From the NCBI RefSeq assembly GCF_900091605.1, contig NZ_FMCQ01000001.1:627270-691269 (forward strand): DNA of 64,000 nucleotides. Reading direction: 5' to 3'. Below, one piece after another: positions 8,697 through 17,644 of the stretch; positions within the stretch are counted from its first letter, which is position 1; each line of letters begins with the position of its first letter. Source of the DNA: Micromonospora tulbaghiae. GTDB taxonomy: Bacteria; Actinomycetota; Actinomycetes; Mycobacteriales; Micromonosporaceae. Made by a program: the position numbers and the translations under genes. The notes beneath the pieces are model-generated. The model was not told where the DNA came from, searched no databases, and was given only the letters and a program-made list of their open reading frames with translations.

Positions 8697-9895
8697 CGGG
8701 CCCGGGGGAGCTGGCGGCCCGGGTCCGGCACCGGTTCGCCGCCGAGGCCACGCCGGTCACACCGGCGGCGATCGTCTCCGCGGTACGCGCCGAACCGGCG
8801 ACGGCGGTGCTCGGTGACACCACGCTGCTGCGGATCGCCGACCGGGTGCACGACGACCTGGTCGGCGCCGGTCCACTGGCACCGCTGCTCGCCGACCCGC
8901 AGGTCACCGACGTACTGGTGAACGGGGTGCGCGTCTGGGTCGACAGGGGGCAGGGACTGCGCCAGGTCGCCGTGCCGCTGGGCACGCTCGACGACGTACG
9001 CCGGCTGGCGCAGCGCCTCACCGCGGCCGCAGGTCGCCGGCTCGACGACGCCTCCCCGTACGCCGACGCGCGGTTGCCCGACGGCACCCGGCTGCACGCG
9101 GTGCTGCCTCCGGTGGCGACCGACGGGCCCTACCTGTCGCTGCGTACCTTCCGGCAGCGGCCGTTCACCCTCGACGAACTCGTCGAGCGGGGCACAGTGC
9201 CCCGGCCGATCGCGCCGCTGCTCGCCGCGCTCGTGGCGGCCCGCCTCGCGTACCTGGTCAGCGGTGGCACGGGCTCCGGCAAGACGACGCTGCTCAACAC
9301 GTTGCTCGGGCTGGTGCCCGGCACCGAGCGGATCGTGCTGGTGGAGGACGCCGCCGAGCTGCGCCCGGTGCACCCGCACGTGATCGGCCTGCAGGCGCGG
9401 ACGGCGAACGTCGAGGGCGCCGGAGCCGTCGGTCTCGGTGACCTGGTCCGGCAGGCGCTGCGGATGCGGCCGGACCGGCTGGTCGTGGGCGAGTGCCGGG
9501 GCGCCGAGGTGGTCGACCTGCTCGCCGCGCTGAACACCGGCCACGACGGCGGGGCGGGAACGCTGCACGCGAACGCCCCGGCCGACGTTCCGGCCCGGTT
9601 GGAGGCGCTCGGGATGCTCGGCGGCCTGCCCCGGCTCGCGCTGCACGCGCAGGTCGCCGCCGCGTTGCAGGTCGTCCTTCAACTCCGCCGCACCGGCGAG
9701 GGGCGCGTACTGGACTCCATCGGCCTGCTGCTGCCCGACGGGCCCGACCGGGTGGTGACAGTGGTTCCGGCCTGGGCGCGGGGTCGGGGTCTTGCACCGG
9801 CGGCCCAGCTGCTCGCCGGCCTGCTGCGGGAACGGGGAGCGCCGGTACCGCCGATCCTCCAGGCGGCGTGGCCGACTCCGGCGGAACCGTCGTGA
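8693..9895 (+). CDS. tadA: TadA/CpaF-family type II/IV secretion ATPase
   Basis: From the GTG at 8693, which overlaps the previous stop by four bases, the protein has 400 residues. It is the hexameric motor that powers Flp pilus assembly at the cytoplasmic face of the membrane. Walker A GGTGSGKTTLLN is near residue 190. An Asp box with VEDAAELRP follows, and the Walker B/His box region includes RPDRLVVGECRGAEVVDLL and GTLHANAP. The open frame extends far upstream of 8693, but that part is an Arg/Gly-rich shadow of ssd. Partners are the TadB and TadC membrane proteins next to it. A longer start is unlikely. Confidence 0.92.
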   Translation: MTGPGELAARVRHRFAAEATPVTPAAIVSAVRAEPATAVLGDTTLLRIADRVHDDLVGAGPLAPLLADPQVTDVLVNGVRVWVDRGQGLRQVAVPLGTLDDVRRLAQRLTAAAGRRLDDASPYADARLPDGTRLHAVLPPVATDGPYLSLRTFRQRPFTLDELVERGTVPRPIAPLLAALVAARLAYLVSGGTGSGKTTLLNTLLGLVPGTERIVLVEDAAELRPVHPHVIGLQARTANVEGAGAVGLGDLVRQALRMRPDRLVVGECRGAEVVDLLAALNTGHDGGAGTLHANAPADVPARLEALGMLGGLPRLALHAQVAAALQVVLQLRRTGEGRVLDSIGLLLPDGPDRVVTVVPAWARGRGLAPAAQLLAGLLRERGAPVPPILQAAWPTPAEPS

Positions 9896-10800
9896 CCGGC
9901 CACCTCTGGCCGGCGGTCCTGCTCCTGGCCGCTGCGGCGGTCGCCGTCGCCTGGCCGGTCCGGGCCGGTCGCGCCCGGCGGCTGGCGGTCCTGGGTAGTG
10001 CTGGCACGCCGGGCGAGCGGGTGAAGGGTGCGCGTCCAGCATCCCCGGACCCGTCACGGCGTCCGCTCGACTCCGGGCCCAAGGCGTCCGCCCGTCCGCC
10101 CGGCCGGGGCCGGGAACGGAGGCGACCCGGTGCCGGACAGCAGGCACGGCGATGGAGCGACCTCGTGCCGGTTCCGGTGACACCCTCTCCGGCGTCGGCT
10201 CCCGCGCCGGCGCTGTCCGCCGGACGCGTGCTGCCCGTGGCGGCGCTGTGCGGCGCCGTGACCGGGGTGCTGCTCGGCGGTCCGGTGGCCGCCCTGGTGC
10301 TCGCCACCTATGGCGTGCTCGCGGCTCGGGCGGTCCTGCGCCGGCGTACCCACCGGCGGGCCGCCCTCGCGCACCGCCGCGATCTCGACCGCCTCGCCGC
10401 CGTCGCCGCCGACCTACGGGCCGGGCTACCCGCCGACGGCGGTGTCGACGACGGCCCGGGACGCGTCGCGCGGCTGGCCCGGGCCGCAGGGAAGCTGGCC
10501 GACCAGACGGGTGCGCCGCTGGCCGATCTGCTGGAACGGATCGAGGCCGACGCCCGCGCCGCCGACCGCGGCCTTGCCGCTGCCGCAGCCCAGGCCGCCG
10601 GGGCGCGGGCGACCGCCTGGCTGCTCGCCGCGCTGCCGCTCGGCGGGATCGGTCTCGGCTACGGCATCGGAGTGGACCCGGTGGCGGTGCTCCTGCGCAC
10701 GCCGGTGGGTGCCGGCAGCGCGGTGGCGGCTGTCGTGTTGCAGGTCGGCGGGTTGCTCTGGGCCGAGCGGCTCGGCGTCACGCCCGGGCGGGCCGCCTGA
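9892..10800 (+). CDS. tadB: TadB-like inner-membrane pilus assembly protein
   Basis: Starting at GTG 9892, with a four-base GTGA overlap on tadA, this encodes 302 residues. The N-terminal helix LWPAVLLLAAAAVAVAWPV is followed by a long, poorly conserved, Arg/Pro-rich cytoplasmic linker (roughly 25-95). Further helices around VLPVAALCGAVTGVLLGG and two near the C-terminus complete the protein. The middle, LARAAGKLADQTGAPLADLLERI, is typical of the type II secretion F domain. TadB and TadC form the membrane platform for TadA. Homology is weak, as usual for actinobacterial TadB, but position and topology make the call solid. Confidence 0.8.
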   Translation: MTGHLWPAVLLLAAAAVAVAWPVRAGRARRLAVLGSAGTPGERVKGARPASPDPSRRPLDSGPKASARPPGRGRERRRPGAGQQARRWSDLVPVPVTPSPASAPAPALSAGRVLPVAALCGAVTGVLLGGPVAALVLATYGVLAARAVLRRRTHRRAALAHRRDLDRLAAVAADLRAGLPADGGVDDGPGRVARLARAAGKLADQTGAPLADLLERIEADARAADRGLAAAAAQAAGARATAWLLAALPLGGIGLGYGIGVDPVAVLLRTPVGAGSAVAAVVLQVGGLLWAERLGVTPGRAA

Positions 10801-11528
10801 TGTCAGGGCAGGTGCTGGCCGCCGTCTGTCTCGGCGGCGCCGCGTCACTCCTGGTCGTCGCCGGTCCGGCCGTCCGCCCGGCACGGCGGCTGCGCCGTCT
10901 CGTCCCGGCGCCGCGACCGGACCGCCCGGCGTGGTGGCCGGACCGGGTACGCCTCGGCGCGGCGCTGGCCGGGATCGCGGTGGCGGTTGTCGTCGGCGGT
11001 GTGACGGGCGTGTTCCTCGGGCTGCTGGCCGGTGTCGCCGCCGACCGCCTCCTGCGCCGGATCGAGCCGCGCGCAGCCCGGGAACGGCGGCTGCGGGAGA
11101 CCGCCGACCTGCCGCTGGCCGCGGACCTGCTGGCCGCCGCGCTGCGGGCGGGCGCGCCGGTCGACCGCTCGGTGCTCGCCGTCGCCGAGGCGCTCGGCGG
11201 GCCACTCGCGGACCGGCTCGGCCGGGTCGGCCGGACGCTACGGCTCGGGGGCGGCCCCGGTGAAGCCTGGGCGCACCTGGACGGTGTCACCGGGGCTGAA
11301 CCCGTGGTCGCGGCGGCGGTCCGCTCGTCGAACAGCGGCGCCGCACTGGCTCGCGCGCTGACCCGGCTGGCCGACGACCTGCGTGCCGAACGGTCGACCG
11401 CGGCCGAGGCGGCGGCCCGCCGCGCGGGCGTGCTCATCGTGCTGCCGCTCGGGCTGTGCTTCCTGCCCGCCTTCATTCTCGCCGGTCTGGTGCCGGTGAT
11501 CGTCGCCGTTCTCGGCGACGTGCTGTGA
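10800..11528 (+). CDS. tadC: TadC-like type II secretion F-domain membrane protein
   Basis: The ATG at 10800 shares its A with the tadB TGA stop. The 242-residue protein has an N-terminal helix, a hydrophobic pair near AALAGIAVAVVVGGVTGVFLG, a cytoplasmic F domain with DLPLAADLLAAALRAGAPVD, and a last helix IVLPLGLCFLPAFILAG. This is the standard TadC layout: partner of TadB in the pilus base. The region ADDLRAERSTAAEAAARRAGV just before the last helix is a family hallmark. Confidence 0.85.
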   Translation: MSGQVLAAVCLGGAASLLVVAGPAVRPARRLRRLVPAPRPDRPAWWPDRVRLGAALAGIAVAVVVGGVTGVFLGLLAGVAADRLLRRIEPRAARERRLRETADLPLAADLLAAALRAGAPVDRSVLAVAEALGGPLADRLGRVGRTLRLGGGPGEAWAHLDGVTGAEPVVAAAVRSSNSGAALARALTRLADDLRAERSTAAEAAARRAGVLIVLPLGLCFLPAFILAGLVPVIVAVLGDVL

Positions 11529-11551
11529 ACCATCGAGAAGGGACGTACGAC

Positions 11552-11719
11552 ATGCGCAAGCTCCTCACCCGCCTGCGGGGTGACGCCGGTATGAACACCG
11601 CCGAGTACGCCGTGGGCACCCTCGCCGCGGTCGCCTTCGCCGGGATCCTGCTGAAGGTGCTCACCTCCGGCAACGTGCAGTCCGCACTGACCGCCGTCAT
11701 CGACCGGGCCCTCAAGTGA
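11552..11719 (+). CDS. DUF4244 Flp-like pilin
   Basis: This 55-residue protein is the likely major subunit of the pilus. A short basic leader (MRKLLTRLRGDAG) precedes MNTAEYAVGTLAAVAFAGIL, in which the Glu at the fifth position of the mature helix is the classical Flp/type IV pilin feature. One hydrophobic helix and a short tail follow. The Mycobacterium tuberculosis locus has the same small protein between TadC and the TadE-like genes. GAGAAGGGACG lies upstream of the ATG as ribosome-binding site. No prepilin peptidase gene is present in the window. Confidence 0.85.
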   Translation: MRKLLTRLRGDAGMNTAEYAVGTLAAVAFAGILLKVLTSGNVQSALTAVIDRALK

Positions 11720-12210
11720 CCGTGCGCCGGCCGGCCGGCCGCCGTGGTCGGTGGCTCCACGAACCAGCGGTCCCGCTCGACGTGTCGACCGCGCCCGGCC
11801 CGATCCGGCACGCCGTCGGCACCCGGGCCGGGGCGGTGTGGCACCGGTGGCGCTCGCGGGTCGCGTGTGAGCGGGGTTCCTTCACCGCCGAGTTGGCGGC
11901 CGGCCTGCCGGCGCTCATGCTGCTTCTCGTCGCCGGGCTGACCGCGGTGAACGCGGTGGGCACCCGGGTCGCGTGTGTCGACGCGGCCCGGGAGGCGGCT
12001 CTCGCCGCAGCCCGGGGCGAGCCCGGCACCATGGCCGGAACCCGGTACGCCCCCGACGGCGCCGAGGTGACCGTGACAGTGGCCGGTGATCGGGTCACGG
12101 CGACGGTCCGGGCGCCGGTACGGACGCTCGGCGCGGGGCTGCCTCGCCTGGTCGTGTCGGGGGAGGCGGTGGCCGCCGTGGAACCCGGCGCGCCCGGCCC
12201 GGTGCCATGA
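11716..12210 (+). CDS. tadE: TadE-family minor pilin
   Basis: The 164-residue protein starts at GTG 11716, overlapping the pilin stop. After a basic N-terminal arm it has RGSFTAELAAGLPALMLLL, the TadE N-terminal helix with a conserved Glu. A periplasm-side domain begins ARVACVDAAREAAL-like (CVDAAREAALAAARGE here) and ends in beta strands. TadE pseudopilins are thought to help initiate or stabilise the fibre. About 55 residues precede the helix, longer than usual, so a shorter start such as the ATG-less region near 11800 cannot be ruled out. Confidence 0.8.
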   Translation: MTVRRPAGRRGRWLHEPAVPLDVSTAPGPIRHAVGTRAGAVWHRWRSRVACERGSFTAELAAGLPALMLLLVAGLTAVNAVGTRVACVDAAREAALAAARGEPGTMAGTRYAPDGAEVTVTVAGDRVTATVRAPVRTLGAGLPRLVVSGEAVAAVEPGAPGPVP

Positions 12211-12824
12211 GAGCCCGCTGTGCCTGGGCCGACTCCTCCTGCCGGTCCGCAGTGGAAGGAGGAGCCGACGCGAGCAGGCTCAGAGCAAGCAGGTCCAGAG
12301 CAAGCGGGCCCGGCACGAGCAGGCCTCGGGCAAGCAGATCCAAAGCGAGCGGGTCCGGGGCGAGCGGGTCCGGGGCGAGCGGGCCCGGAACTTGCAGATC
12401 CGGGGCGGGCAGGCTCGGGGCGACCACATCCCTGGCGAGCGGGACCGGAGAACCCGGGGAGCCCGTTGGTAGGACGTCATCGGCCGACCGGGGCGGCGCG
12501 ACCGTCTGCCTGCTCGCGATCGGGCTGGTGTTCGTGCTGGTCGGGGTGTTCGGCGCCGCGCTCGGGGCTGCCCGCTGCGCGCGGCATCAGGCCCGCAACG
12601 CGGCGGACTTCGGGGCGCTGGCCGGGGCCGGGCAGGTGCTCGACGGAGCCGACGCCGCCTGCGCTCGCGCCGCCGACCTGGTCTCGGCCAACGGGGGCCG
12701 GATGACCGGGTGCCGGGTCGACGGACTGGACCTGATCGTCACGGCCCGGGTGCGTGTCGCACCGCTGCCGGGGCTGACCCGGGACGCCACCGCGACGTCC
12801 CGGGCCGGCCCGGCCCGGTCCTGA
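12207..12824 (+). CDS. Helicase/secretion-neighbourhood TadE-like protein with repeat-expanded N-terminus
   Basis: The C-terminal 110 residues are a standard TadE-like protein of the Rv3654c type: RGGATVCLLAIGLVFVLVGVFG, then AARCARHQARNAADFGALAGA and a CARAADLVSANGGRMTGC stretch. In front lies about 85 residues of Ala/Ser/Gly/Arg repeats encoded by a 15-base minisatellite. Relatives lack such an N-terminus, so either translation starts later (for example near GRTSSADRGGA) or the gene really carries an expanded arm. The start at 12207 overlaps the tadE stop, which favours the long form. It ends the pilus operon. Confidence 0.7.
   Translation: MRARCAWADSSCRSAVEGGADASRLRASRSRASGPGTSRPRASRSKASGSGASGSGASGPGTCRSGAGRLGATTSLASGTGEPGEPVGRTSSADRGGATVCLLAIGLVFVLVGVFGAALGAARCARHQARNAADFGALAGAGQVLDGADAACARAADLVSANGGRMTGCRVDGLDLIVTARVRVAPLPGLTRDATATSRAGPARS
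12272..12451 (+). repeat. 15-bp minisatellite, twelve units, inside the TadE-like gene
   Basis: Twelve tandem units with consensus GAGCGGGTCCGGGGC fill this stretch exactly. Units 6 and 7 (12347-12376) are identical; the outer units have diverged. The period is a multiple of three, so reading frames stay open through it on both strands. Unit number can change without breaking the gene, giving possible length variation. Confidence 0.85.
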
Positions 12825-12947
12825 CGACGGAAGCCGGGCCAGGGCTGGAAGCCGAGCCGGAACCGGAAGCCTGGCCGGGACCGGCGGCAGGGGCATGTCA
12901 GGACGAGGCCGGAGCCCGGCTCAGCGGATGCGAGTTGCCGAGCCAGG

Positions 12948-13526
12948 TCAGCGGGACTGGAGGGCGTCCAGGCCGACCGCCATGGCGATCACCAGCCGAC
13001 GGTCGATCTGCGGGTGCTGGATCTCCACGGAGTACCGGTCGCGCAGGCCCCACTTCCGGTCGACCGAGAACACCGGCTGGCCACCGGCCATGAAATCGAA
13101 GTGGTACGGCAGCCACGAGAGCGAGTCGACGAACCGGCGCAGCAGCGCGACCGGCAGGCTGCGCTCCTGCCCGGTGGCGGGCGGCAGACCGGGCTGCTCG
13201 ACGTGCCACGTCGAGCGCAGCAGCGACTGGGCGAAGTCCTTGCGGAACAGCCCGATGGGGTTGCCCGCGTGATCGGTCACGTCGTAGGTGGCGCCGAGGT
13301 CGAGCCGCTGACGGGCCTTGAAGCCGAGAAGGGGGTACTGCTTGGAGTCGTCGGTGTAGATGGTCACCTGCTCCTTGAAGGCGAGCCGCTTCTGCTGCGC
13401 GAACGCGAGCAGCCCACCTTCGGAGCCGTCGGGCGCCACCGAGTGCACCTCATACTGGTTGACCATCATCCGGAGTCGCTGACGGATGATGAACCGGTGC
13501 TGGGCCTGCAGATTGTCGGGCGACAT
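12948..13526 (-). CDS. LURP-one-related/Tubby-like C-terminal fold protein
   Basis: The 192-residue protein starts at ATG 13526, preceded by AAGGAGA seven bases upstream, and reads MSPDNLQAQHRFIIRQRLRM. Features are a beta-rich body with LLAFAQQKRLAFKEQVTIYTD, a central FKARQRLDLGATYDVTDHAG, and a helix at the end, IDRRLVIAMAVGLDAL. This matches the LOR (LURP-one) family, which shares the 12-strand barrel with a hydrophobic helix of Tubby and phospholipid scramblases. Bacterial members may bind membrane phospholipid, but their role is unproven. It stands alone on the reverse strand between the pilus operon and a small gene. Upstream frames to 13796 are low-complexity and not part of it. Confidence 0.75.
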   Translation of the reverse strand: MSPDNLQAQHRFIIRQRLRMMVNQYEVHSVAPDGSEGGLLAFAQQKRLAFKEQVTIYTDDSKQYPLLGFKARQRLDLGATYDVTDHAGNPIGLFRKDFAQSLLRSTWHVEQPGLPPATGQERSLPVALLRRFVDSLSWLPYHFDFMAGGQPVFSVDRKWGLRDRYSVEIQHPQIDRRLVIAMAVGLDALQSR

Positions 13527-13686
13527 GGGATCTCCTTCGAGGGGTCGCCGGAGTCTTGCACAGCAGGCCGACCACCGCTCGCCCGATCGCACCCACCGCA
13601 GCCTGGGACGGACGGGGCCCACACGCAGGGCTCGCACGGTGGCACGCGGCGCAGCGCATACGCCGCCGCCGTGACTGGCGCGGGCC

Positions 13687-13803
13687 GGGACACCGCGACG
13701 GCCGGGACACCGCGACGGCCCGGACGCCGACGGTCCGGACACCGGGACTGACGGCCGGCACACCGCGACGGCCGGCGAACCACGACGCCGGCACACCGGG
13801 CGA
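13687..13803. repeat. Degenerate short tandem repeats in intergenic DNA
   Basis: Two exact 17-base copies of GGGACACCGCGACGGCC (13687-13720) are followed by diverged copies such as CGGACGCCGACGGTC, and again CACACCGCGACGGCC near 13759. The block occupies most of the gap between the LURP-one gene and the small gene at 13813. No gene is supported in it. Confidence 0.65.
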
Positions 13804-13812
13804 GGCGCAAGG

Positions 13813-14019
13813 TCAGCGGCCGCTGTCGACGGTGGCCTTCATCGCCCAGCTGTTCAGCACCTGATGGATGCCGCGCAGACGCTCGTTGATCTGTTCCAGC
13901 CGTTCCGCCTGGGCGAGGGTGGCCATCGCGGTGCCCAGCGCTATCTGCTGATCGAGGGTGAGGCTTTCCTGGTCGATGGTGTAGAGAAGATCGACGGTCT
14001 CGGCGATCGTGTCGGCCAC
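13813..14019 (-). CDS. Small conserved-looking protein of unknown function
   Basis: This 68-residue acidic helical protein starts MADTIAETVDLLYTIDQESL and ends LNSWAMKATVDSGR. GGAGGTGCCGCC upstream gives a strong ribosome-binding site six bases before the ATG. G/C at third codon positions is high, as expected for a real gene. The sequence suggests two amphipathic helices, LDQQIALGTAMATLAQAERL and QINERLRGIHQVL. I do not recognise the family. It could be cotranscribed with the LURP-one gene, although 286 repeat-rich bases lie between them. Confidence 0.6.
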   Translation of the reverse strand: MADTIAETVDLLYTIDQESLTLDQQIALGTAMATLAQAERLEQINERLRGIHQVLNSWAMKATVDSGR

Positions 14020-14193
14020 GGCGGCACCTCCGGCGGGACGGGTCTCGGGTCACCTGTGCGCTACCGGAAATGATGCATGGAAGCGCTCCCATACATCAAT
14101 GCCCCGACCGCCCCACGGTCATGCACCCGTCCCACGAACCAGACGCCCCGGCGCCGGAAAGGCCAGGCGACCGGACCGCCCGCCGCCGGAAGG

Positions 14194-16683
14194 TCAGGGG
14201 ACCGGACCGCCCGCGGCCGGGGCAGGGTGGGCCACCCGGTCGCCCTGCCGGGGCAGCGTCCCACCGGGCCCCGCCTCGGCGCCGAGGTCCGCCTCCGGCG
14301 ACGTGGCGCCGTCCGGGCCCAGGCTGCCGGGTCGCTCCGGGGCCGCGTACCCGGCCGTGGCGAGGTTCGTCAGCACCACGTCGAGGACCTTCACCGCCTC
14401 CGCCTTGGCCAGCGGGTTGTTGCCGTTGCCGCACTTCGGGGACTGGACGCAGGACGGGCACCCGGTCTCGCACCCGCATTCGGCGATCGCGTCCCGGGTG
14501 GCGCGCAACCAGGCGGCGGCCGTGCCGTACGCCCGCTCGGCGAAACCCGCGCCGCCCGGATGCCCGTCGTAGACGAAGACGGTGGGCGCCTCGGTGTCCG
14601 GGTGCAGCGCGGTGGACAGCCCGCCGATGTCCCACCTGTCGCAGGTCGCCATCAGCGGCAGCAGGCCGATGGCGGCGTGCTCGGCGGCGTGCAGCGCGCC
14701 CGGCACGTCCGCCGCCTCGACACCGGCGGCCGTGAGCGACTCGGGGGAGAGCGTGAACCACACCGCGACGGTGCGCAGTTCCCGGGCCGGCATGTCCAGC
14801 GGGCGGGTGTCGATCACCTCGCCGGTGGCGATGCGCCGCCGCTGGTACGACACCACCTGGCTGGTCACGTCCACCTCGCCGAGGAACAGCCCGACCGGTC
14901 CGGCGTCCACGTACGAGCGGACCGACACCACCGACAGCGAGGTGACGTCGCGGGCGTGGGTGGACCAGTCCGGCTCCTCGGCGTGCACGAGCGCGCACCC
15001 GTCGGCCAGGTCGAGCGAGTCGACCACGTACGAGACGCCCTGGTGCAGGTAGACCGCGCCGGTGTGCAGCAGGAAGTGCGCCGACCCGCCGTCGACGGTG
15101 CCGAGCAGCCGGCCGGTGGACTCCTCCACCACGCACACCGGCGCGCCGCCCTCGCCGCGCAGGTCGACCTCGGGGCGTTCCCGGTGCCGCCAGTACCAGC
15201 CGGTGGGCCGCTGCCGCAGCGCCCCGGCCTCGACCAGCGAGTCCACCGCCTCCTTCGCGCCCTCCCCGAACAGGTCCAGGTCGGCCGGGGTGAGCGGGGA
15301 CTCGTGGGCGGCGCAGGCGAGCTGCGGCGCGAGCACGTACGGGTTGGCCGGGTCGAGCACCGTCGCCTCGACCGGCCGCCCGAACAGCGCCTCCGGGTGG
15401 TGCACCAGGTAGGTGTCGAGCGGGTCGTCCCGGGCCACCAGCACGGCGAGCGCCTCGTCGCCGGAGCGCCCGGCCCGCCCGGCCTGCTGCCACAGTGACG
15501 CGCGGGTGCCGGGCCAGCCGCAGATCAGCACCGCGTCCAGCCCGACCAGGTCGACGCCGAGTTCGAGCGCGTTGGTGGAGGCGAGCCCGAGCAGGTCGCC
15601 GTGCAGCAGCGCCCGTTCCAGCTCGCGGCGCTCCTCGCGCAGGTAGCCGGCCCGGTAGGCGGCCACCCGCTCGCCGAGCCCGGGCACCGCCTCGTCCAGC
15701 GCGCGGCGGGCGTTCGCCGCCACCACCTCGGCGCCCCGCCGGGACCGGACGAACGCGAGCGTGCGTACCCCCTCGACCACGCTGTCGGCGAGCAGGTCGG
15801 CGGTCTCCCGCAGCGCGGAGCGCCGGACCTGGACGAGGTCGGCGTCGACCGACGAGTCGGTGGGCGGCAGCAGCGGCGGCTCCCAGAGCGCGAACGTCAC
15901 CCCGCCGCGCGGCGAGGTGTCCTCGGTGACGGCGGTGACGGGCAGGCCGGTGAGCCGCCCGGCCGCCGTCGCCGGGTCACCCGACGTGGCCGAGGCCAGG
16001 AGAAACACGGGGGTACGCCCGAAGCGGGCGCACTGCCGACGCAACCGCCGCAGGACGTGCGCGACGTGCGAGCCGAAGACGCCCCGGTAGGTGTGGCACT
16101 CGTCGACCACCACGTACGCGAGGCGGCGCAGGAACCCGGACCAGTGGGCGTGCCCGGGCAGGATGCCGTGGTGCAGCATGTCCGGGTTGGTCAGCACGAA
16201 CCGGGAGTGCCGGCGGATCCACTCCCGCTCGGCGCGCGGCGTGTCCCCGTCGTAGGTGGCGGGGCGTACCCCGTCGAGTTCGAGACCGGCGACGGCGCGG
16301 AGCTGGTCGGCGGCGAGCGCCTTGGTCGGCGCCAGGTAGAGCACCGTGGCGCGCGGGTCGGCGAGCAGCGTGCTCAGCGCCGGAAGCTGGTACGCCAGGG
16401 ACTTGCCGGACGCCGTCCCGGTGGCCACCACCACGTGCTGTCCCGCGTACGCCAGCTCGGCGGCCTCGGCCTGGTGCCGCCACGGGGCGGTGACGCCGCG
16501 TCGCGCGAACGCCGCCCGCAGTTCCTCCGGCGCCCAGCCGGGCCATCCGACCGGCTCGCCGGCGCGGGCCGGGACGCGTTCGACGTGGGTGACCGGGTCG
16601 GTGGGGTGACGCAGCCGCAGCCGGCGCAGCAGCTCGCCCGGCGCACGCCGCGGGCCGGGGCTGTGGTCGGTCACGTCCTGCAC
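14194..16683 (-). CDS. DEAD/DEAH-box helicase with DUF1998 C-terminus (MrfA/YprA type)
   Basis: The 829-residue protein has Walker [18 protein letters not shown] (about 85-101), the Walker B box [17 protein letters not shown]-type motif III (LLASATSG), and motif [13 protein letters not shown]. The C-terminal DUF1998 region has four cysteines in [18 protein letters not shown], the likely zinc site of MrfA/Hrq1-like helicases. In Bacillus MrfA works in mitomycin C lesion repair; the actinobacterial version is the helicase that gives the 'helicase/secretion neighbourhood' next to tad genes. The start is GTG at 16683 without a strong ribosome-binding site, so a nearby GTG is possible. It is divergent from the bldG-like gene. 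Confidence 0.88.
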   Translation of the reverse strand: MQDVTDHSPGPRRAPGELLRRLRLRHPTDPVTHVERVPARAGEPVGWPGWAPEELRAAFARRGVTAPWRHQAEAAELAYAGQHVVVATGTASGKSLAYQLPALSTLLADPRATVLYLAPTKALAADQLRAVAGLELDGVRPATYDGDTPRAEREWIRRHSRFVLTNPDMLHHGILPGHAHWSGFLRRLAYVVVDECHTYRGVFGSHVAHVLRRLRRQCARFGRTPVFLLASATSGDPATAAGRLTGLPVTAVTEDTSPRGGVTFALWEPPLLPPTDSSVDADLVQVRRSALRETADLLADSVVEGVRTLAFVRSRRGAEVVAANARRALDEAVPGLGERVAAYRAGYLREERRELERALLHGDLLGLASTNALELGVDLVGLDAVLICGWPGTRASLWQQAGRAGRSGDEALAVLVARDDPLDTYLVHHPEALFGRPVEATVLDPANPYVLAPQLACAAHESPLTPADLDLFGEGAKEAVDSLVEAGALRQRPTGWYWRHRERPEVDLRGEGGAPVCVVEESTGRLLGTVDGGSAHFLLHTGAVYLHQGVSYVVDSLDLADGCALVHAEEPDWSTHARDVTSLSVVSVRSYVDAGPVGLFLGEVDVTSQVVSYQRRRIATGEVIDTRPLDMPARELRTVAVWFTLSPESLTAAGVEAADVPGALHAAEHAAIGLLPLMATCDRWDIGGLSTALHPDTEAPTVFVYDGHPGGAGFAERAYGTAAAWLRATRDAIAECGCETGCPSCVQSPKCGNGNNPLAKAEAVKVLDVVLTNLATAGYAAPERPGSLGPDGATSPEADLGAEAGPGGTLPRQGDRVAHPAPAAGGPVP

Positions 16684-16808
16684 TCTCGCACTGGTGTTCG
16701 GAATTGGGAACCGCAGGGTGGGGGTATGGGGAGGGCGTGGCCGGTGACCCGAGAGGGCCGCACGGGGGGATGGTTAGATGCCCAGGAGAGTTTACCGAGG
16801 AGGGACCG

Positions 16809-17159
16809 ATGGAGCTGTCGCTGGCGACCCGCGCCGTGGGGGAGCACACGGTGCTCGAGGTCGGTGGTGAGGTGGATGTCTACACCGCCCCCCGCCTGCG
16901 GGAACGGCTCCTCGAACTGATCGACGGCGGAGCCCGGCACGTGGTGGTCGACCTCGGCCGGGTGGACTTCCTCGACTCGACCGGGCTGGGTGTGCTCGTC
17001 GGCGCGCTCAAGCGGCTGCGCTCGGCCGGTGGTTCCTTCGCGCTGGTCTGCGACAAGGAGCCGCTGCTCAAGATCTTCCGGATCACCGCACTGGACCAGG
17101 TCTTCCCGCTGCATCCGACGGTCGACGCGGCCATCGCCGCCGACTCCACCGGCGCGTGA
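16809..17159 (+). CDS. bldG: BldG-like STAS-domain anti-anti-sigma factor
   Basis: From ATG 16809, seven bases after GAGGAGGGACCG-type ribosome-binding sequence, the protein has 116 residues: one STAS domain. The phosphorylation motif [16 protein letters not shown] is intact with its Ser, and LKRLRSAGG follows. Unphosphorylated, such proteins bind an anti-sigma kinase and free a sigma factor; in Streptomyces BldG is needed for development and antibiotics. The helicase behind it and the kinase-like partner and hppA ahead match the Streptomyces bldG neighbourhood as I remember it. The frame continues upstream to 16704 but without coding character. Confidence 0.88.
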   Translation: MELSLATRAVGEHTVLEVGGEVDVYTAPRLRERLLELIDGGARHVVVDLGRVDFLDSTGLGVLVGALKRLRSAGGSFALVCDKEPLLKIFRITALDQVFPLHPTVDAAIAADSTGA

Positions 17160-17596
17160 TGGCCACCGTCAAGCTGTCCTTCTCTCCGGCCCCGGTGCAC
17201 GTGCGCACCGCCCGCCTGGTCGGCGTCGCGGTGGCCCGGCGGGCCGGCGTACGCGAGGACCTGCTGGACGAGGTGCGCCTGGCCATCGGCGAGGCGTGCA
17301 CGCGGGCGGTCGCGCTGCACCGGCAGTACGGCCTGGCCGACCCGGTGTACGTGGAGATGTCCGACGGCGGCGGCTACACGGTCCGGGTGGTGGACCGGGC
17401 CCCGATCGAGGCGGGCCTCGGTCTGGCCGCGCTCGGCCCGGACGAGCTGGCCAAGGAGTCGCTCAGCGAGGACGCGCTCACGACCGGGGTGGGCTTCGCG
17501 CTGCTCGCCGGTTTCGTGGAGGATCTCCAGGTCCGCCCGGTCGACGACGGCGTCGGCACCGAGGTGCGGATGTCCTGGCCGGCCGGCCGCGCCTGA
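17159..17596 (+). CDS. Anti-sigma factor with HATPase_c_2 (SpoIIAB-like) domain
   Basis: The start ATG 17159 overlaps the STAS stop (TGATG); a GTG three bases earlier is also in frame. The 145-residue protein has the GHKL-type helix LLDEVRLAIGEACTRAVALH. The usual N-box N-A pattern is changed to C-T-R-A-V, so the key Asn is absent. Then come VVDRAP in place of D-x-G, and TTGVGFALLAGFVEDLQV as the glycine-rich lid. The pairing with the STAS protein indicates a partner-switch module. The altered N-box raises doubt about kinase activity; it may bind without phosphorylating. Confidence 0.78.
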   Translation: MATVKLSFSPAPVHVRTARLVGVAVARRAGVREDLLDEVRLAIGEACTRAVALHRQYGLADPVYVEMSDGGGYTVRVVDRAPIEAGLGLAALGPDELAKESLSEDALTTGVGFALLAGFVEDLQVRPVDDGVGTEVRMSWPAGRA

Positions 17597-17612
17597 CCCG
17601 ATTCGCACACGC

Positions 17613-17644
17613 AGGCCGCGTTCCCCGAAGGGGGAGCGCGGCCT
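17613..17644 (+). terminator. Hairpin terminator after the STAS/anti-sigma pair
   Basis: AGGCCGCGTTCCCC pairs with GGGGGAGCGCGGCCT around a GAA loop, followed by TCGTCGTATT. A strong stem 17 bases after the stop fits a transcription terminator closing the bldG operon. Confidence 0.75.

Noticed and set aside
12272..12451. Possible CRISPR array
   Set aside because: Units are adjacent 15-base repeats without spacers, inside a coding frame; no cas genes are present.
12220..12705. Second forward frame through the 15-bp repeats
   Set aside because: It stays open only because the repeat period is a multiple of three; it has no TadE-like part.
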